Origin: JAPUDQ01 sp039916485
GTDB lineage: Bacteria > Patescibacteriota > Saccharimonadia > Saccharimonadales > Saccharimonadaceae
Assembly (NCBI GenBank): GCA_039916485.1
Contig: JBDSLH010000040.1
Coordinates: 1 to 15,021 of the forward strand
Direction: 5' to 3'
Length of the DNA stretch: 15,021 nucleotides
Position numbers and translations under genes: made by a program. A model generated the notes under the pieces. It ran no database searches, had not been told where the DNA came from, and saw only the letters and a program-made list of their open reading frames with translations. This document shows positions 12,477 through 15,021 of the stretch, in pieces (position 1 is the first letter of the stretch; each line of letters opens with the position of its first letter).

Positions 12477-14058
12477 TAAATCCAGTAAACAGCGGATGTG
12501 GCCGGCCTGGGCGTGATCGGAATTCAGGGTGAGCCTGGGTTGCAACAAAATACGGATGGTCTTTAGCTTCGACAAACTCTACTAGAGTCACGTCTGGTGA
12601 CTGTCCGGATATGACTAGACCACCTTTTGTGATCCCCTCTTCAAATACTCTGTTTACTTCATAGCGGTGACGGTGACGCTCGACAATATCGTTTGACCCA
12701 TATAATTCAGCTACTTTTGATCCATCCAAAAGTCTTGCAGGATAATCACCGACACGCATAGTGCCACCTGTTGATTCCTTACCCTTTTGGTCCTCCATAA
12801 TGTAAACTACCTGCTTGTCAGACTCAGGTGCAAATTCACCACTTGTTGCGTTTTCTACACCACCACGACGAGCAGCAGCAACGACTGCTACTTGCAGGCC
12901 GAGACACAGCCCGAGATATGGCACATTATTCATGAGTGCATAATCAGCAGCAGCTATTTTACCTTCCGCACCTCTAGTGCCAAAGCCACCCGGTACCAAG
13001 ATCCCGTCGTATTTTGCTAGTTTATCGGTGCCCTTTGATTCTATCTCTTCGGCACTCACCCAGTCATATTTCACACGAACATCCTCATGCCAGGCGGCGC
13101 TTTTAAGCGCTTCGAGGACTGAGATATAGGTGTCTTCATTATCTAAATATTTCGCTACGATCCCAACACGAACTTCACGCTCATGGTTTACTGTCGCTTT
13201 TGTTACTACATCGTGCCACGGCTCGAGTTTCGCTTCACCGACTTCCATACCAAGGACGACTCGTAAGATTTGCGTATCAATACCGAGCTCATGCAGAGTT
13301 AGTGGTACTCTGAGCACTGTGTCTGCGTTTGGCAAAACTGCGACTGCCTCTGGTGCAACGCCACCAAACTGACTGACTTTTCGGATAATGCTGTCATCTG
13401 GTGCTTCTTCAACACGCGCGACGATGATATCTGGGCTAATACCAAATCCCCGGAGGTCACGTACTGCATTTTGCGCAGGTTTTGTTTTAAATTCTTTGCT
13501 TGCCTTGAGATACGGGACATACACAACATGCACGAACGCCACGTCACCTTTACGCTTCATCGCAAATTCACGAAACGCTTCAACAAAACTCAATCCCTCA
13601 TAGTCACCAACGGTACCGCCGAGCTCAACGATGTGGACCTCAGATCCCTCACCTGCTTTTTCAATTTTCCGCTGTATGGCATCAGTAAGGTGTGGGACAA
13701 GCTGGACTGTTTTGCCTAAAAACTTACCACTGCGCTCGTCGGCGATGAGCTGTTGCATCAAGCTTCCGGAGAGCGTGATGCTATCTCTGTTCATCTCTTC
13801 ATCGAGAAATCGCTCGTAATGCCCGAGGTCGAGATCTGTCTCCGCACCATCATGCGTCACAAAACATTCACCATGCTCTGCTGGGTTGAGTGTCCCGGCA
13901 TCAACATTGAGGTAAGGGTCGCATTTCTGCATTGTGACACGGAGACCGCGTGATTTTAAAAGAGCGCCTAAAGACGCCGCGGTGATACCTTTGCCAACTC
14001 CAGAGATGACGCCCCCTGTCACAAAAATATACTTCGTTACATGAGGGGTGTTCTTCAT
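12460..14058 (-). CDS. pyrG: CTP synthase
   Basis: This enzyme makes CTP from UTP, ATP and glutamine. The 532-residue protein has the usual two parts: an N-terminal amidoligase domain opening with KYIFVTGGVISGVGKG (P-loop, residues 9-24) and containing CDPYLNVDAGT, and a C-terminal class I glutaminase domain with nucleophile C385 in LGLCLGLQ and the H510-E512 pair in AHPEFRSRP. Length is normal (about 535-550). The ATG at 14058 lies eight bases after an extended -10 (TGCTATAGT) with no Shine-Dalgarno. It is downstream of the membrane protein at 14087 on the same strand, with only 28 bases between, which hold the promoter. The 3' end overlaps the convergent membrane gene by 17 bases. Confidence 0.97.
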   Translation of the reverse strand: MKNTPHVTKYIFVTGGVISGVGKGITAASLGALLKSRGLRVTMQKCDPYLNVDAGTLNPAEHGECFVTHDGAETDLDLGHYERFLDEEMNRDSITLSGSLMQQLIADERSGKFLGKTVQLVPHLTDAIQRKIEKAGEGSEVHIVELGGTVGDYEGLSFVEAFREFAMKRKGDVAFVHVVYVPYLKASKEFKTKPAQNAVRDLRGFGISPDIIVARVEEAPDDSIIRKVSQFGGVAPEAVAVLPNADTVLRVPLTLHELGIDTQILRVVLGMEVGEAKLEPWHDVVTKATVNHEREVRVGIVAKYLDNEDTYISVLEALKSAAWHEDVRVKYDWVSAEEIESKGTDKLAKYDGILVPGGFGTRGAEGKIAAADYALMNNVPYLGLCLGLQVAVVAAARRGGVENATSGEFAPESDKQVVYIMEDQKGKESTGGTMRVGDYPARLLDGSKVAELYGSNDIVERHRHRYEVNRVFEEGITKGGLVISGQSPDVTLVEFVEAKDHPYFVATQAHPEFRSRPGRPHPLFTGFIKALK

Positions 14059-14066
14059 GTATATCT

Positions 14067-14075
14067 ACTATAGCA
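14067..14075 (-). promoter_or_regulatory. Extended -10 of pyrG, leaderless type
   Basis: TGCTATAGT on the minus strand ends eight bases before the pyrG ATG and lies in the 28-base gap after the upstream gene. It fits the -10-to-ATG spacing seen at argS, orn and sucCD. Confidence 0.6.
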
Positions 14076-14086
14076 AATTTTTGTTT

Positions 14087-14626
14087 CTACAGATATGTTA
14101 CTGCTACGATTGATGCGAAAAACAAAACATAATAGCCTATTTGTAGCCACAATGCCTTTGCATGCCCCTGTAAATTTCGTAACCCTATGTATAGTAAATA
14201 AACCATCCACAGAATCGCAATTGTAGATAAAATACGTCCTGGTACGTTCACTGTATTTGAAAGCACAATGAGAATAAGAAGTGGCAGAAGTGAAATTGCT
14301 GATATGCCAGTCAGTGTTTGGTGTAAGAATGTCAACCATCCACCTCTTTCAGGGAAAAATGTACACAGAATCTGGAATCCTAACGCAATTACAAGGAATA
14401 GGTAGAATAGCCCTGAAAGATTAAATTGCGGGATGAACCAGTTTGTAAAGAATAAATATAGAAAAACGAAAGGCACTATAAAACTCAGCGAATACAACAC
14501 AGCTGATAGGTTAGACTTTGCTGCCTTTTGGCTAAACGTCTCATCAGTATTAAATCCTCGCATTTTCAATAGCAGCAATAAGCTGAATATATGAAGTACA
14601 ACAGCAGCAAGGATATAGTGTTTCAT
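14087..14626 (-). CDS. Six-helix membrane protein, possibly DUF998-like
   Basis: A 179-residue integral membrane protein with hydrophobic segments at about 3-22, 42-61, 70-89, 103-123, 131-150 and 160-178. The loop CTFFPERGGWLTFLHQTLTG between helices three and four is reminiscent of DUF998-type proteins, in which a FP-x-H loop sits at the same place; this is a weak match from memory. The frame is open further upstream but that part is the tRNA-Ser gene read as protein (RVRIPLSPPNP), so the ATG at 14626 is the real start. It begins only nine bases after the tRNA's encoded CCA and has no Shine-Dalgarno, so tRNA 3' processing would leave a nearly leaderless message. Confidence 0.8.
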   Translation of the reverse strand: MKHYILAAVVLHIFSLLLLLKMRGFNTDETFSQKAAKSNLSAVLYSLSFIVPFVFLYLFFTNWFIPQFNLSGLFYLFLVIALGFQILCTFFPERGGWLTFLHQTLTGISAISLLPLLILIVLSNTVNVPGRILSTIAILWMVYLLYIGLRNLQGHAKALWLQIGYYVLFFASIVAVTYL

Positions 14627-14635
14627 ATTCGGATT

Positions 14636-14725
14636 TGGCGGAGAGAGAGGGATTCGAACCCTCGATGCCCGTGAGGACATACTACCTTTCCAAGGTAGCG
14701 CACTCGGCCACTATGCGACCTCTCC
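14636..14725 (-). tRNA. tRNA-Ser (anticodon GGA)
   Basis: Read on the minus strand, acceptor 5' GGAGAGG pairs with TCTCTCC (one G-U pair). The anticodon stem CTACC/GGTAG holds loop TTGGAAA with anticodon GGA, which reads UCC and UCU. A long variable arm (about TATGTCCTCACGGGCA) marks a class II serine tRNA. The T arm is GAGGG-TTCGAAT-CCCTC. Discriminator G is followed by an encoded CCA (14638-14636). Confidence 0.96.
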
Positions 14726-14734
14726 ATGACCCCT

Positions 14735-14743
14735 ATTGTATCA
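14735..14743 (-). promoter_or_regulatory. Extended -10 of tRNA-Ser
   Basis: TGATACAAT on the minus strand ends nine bases before the mature 5' end of the tRNA, giving a very short 5' extension for RNase P to remove. Confidence 0.5.
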
Positions 14744-14778
14744 AAACGTTGTGATATTGATTTTTTGTTGAAAAGCTG

Positions 14779-14807
14779 TTGTAATTTAATGTCATTTCAT
14801 GTATGAT
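14779..14807 (+). promoter_or_regulatory. Promoter of the ABC transporter ATPase
   Basis: TTGTAA (14779-14784), a 17-base spacer and TATGAT (14802-14807). The start site would fall near 14814, leaving a leader of about 30 bases with only a weak AGAG before the ATG. Confidence 0.55.
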
Positions 14808-14845
14808 ATTGAGAACATTTAGCAACAAGTAATCAGAGTAAATCA

Positions 14846-15021
14846 ATGCCACGCAAAAAGAAATCAACTGGGCCAGTCATTGAGCTGTCTAACGTCACCA
14901 AAGTATACGGTCACCAAGACACGTTACTGCATGCGTTGAATAAAATTTCTTTGACAATTGAAAAAGGTGAATTTGTAGCTATCATGGGCCCAAGCGGATG
15001 TGGCAAAACAACACTCTTAAA
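14846..15021 (+). CDS. ABC transporter ATP-binding protein, 3' end outside window
   Basis: Only the first 58 codons are present. After a basic tail (MPRKKKSTG) the protein matches the nucleotide-binding subunits of LolD/MacB-type exporters: IELSNVTKVYG (12-22), then LLHALNKISLTIEKGEFVAIMG and a Walker A loop GPSGCGKT at 48-55. The phrase GEFVAIMGPSGCGKTTLL is typical of the MacB/FtsE/LolD branch, which works with a FtsX-like permease in envelope export or lipoprotein release; the permease would be expected to the right. The ATG at 14846 is chosen from the match to the family and the promoter upstream. Confidence 0.92.
   Translation, partial: MPRKKKSTGPVIELSNVTKVYGHQDTLLHALNKISLTIEKGEFVAIMGPSGCGKTTLL

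Noticed and set aside
14055..14339. 94-codon minus-strand frame overlapping the six-helix protein
   Set aside because: It is in another frame of the membrane gene, overlaps the pyrG start and promoter, and has no protein-like composition.
14627..14680. N-terminal extension of the six-helix membrane protein (MSSRASRVRIPLSPPNPN)
   Set aside because: This is the 3' half of tRNA-Ser translated, a well-known artefact; the gene starts at the ATG at 14626.
1..15021. CRISPR array, transposon or prophage
   Set aside because: No spaced direct repeats, transposase, integrase or phage structural genes were seen on either strand.

Overview
This window looks like chromosomal DNA from a small-genome bacterium of the Candidatus Patescibacteria, most likely Saccharibacteria (TM7). 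That placement is inference. It rests on very tight gene packing, a DnaG primase whose four zinc ligands are all replaced, many genes that appear to begin at or within a few bases of their transcription start, and a minimal housekeeping gene set. UGA behaves as a normal stop codon. No intergenic gap reaches 300 bases, and I see no rRNA, CRISPR array, transposase or phage gene.

Layout. Positions 1-2602: the 5' part of dnaG (minus strand), a divergent single-pass membrane protein with a 16-bp perfect palindrome at its promoter, and a convergent YjbR/MmcQ-family gene. Positions 2642-4844 (minus strand): oligoribonuclease (orn) translationally coupled to an AT-rich P-loop kinase, then a separately promoted threonine dehydratase-like PLP enzyme. 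Between the kinase and the PLP enzyme lies what looks like a complete ribosome-mediated attenuator: a promoter, a 20-codon leader peptide with four consecutive Ile and two Thr codons, an antiterminator segment and a GC-rich terminator. Positions 4872-5424: a compositionally foreign, GC-rich orphan gene with strong tandem promoters and a 15-bp inverted repeat after it. Positions 5440-8107: glutamate dehydrogenase, an NAD(P)H:FMN reductase divergent from an HxlR regulator carrying an N-terminal Cys, and an MscL channel with an Ala/Lys-rich extension. Positions 8181-12476: argS divergent from a fused SucC-SucD succinyl-CoA synthetase, which is followed by a membrane protein. Positions 12460-15021: pyrG, a six-helix membrane protein directly behind tRNA-Ser(GGA), and the start of an ABC transporter ATPase.

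Functionally the window mixes information processing (dnaG, argS, tRNA-Ser, orn), nucleotide supply (pyrG), and nitrogen and energy metabolism around 2-oxo acids and CoA thioesters (threonine dehydratase-like enzyme, gdh, fused sucCD), plus stress functions (HxlR/FMN reductase, MscL). The most interesting item is the Ile/Thr attenuator at 3711-3858. It is a full amino-acid-sensing switch in a lineage usually regarded as poor in amino-acid biosynthesis. Its leader peptide also appears to be translated from a leaderless transcript.
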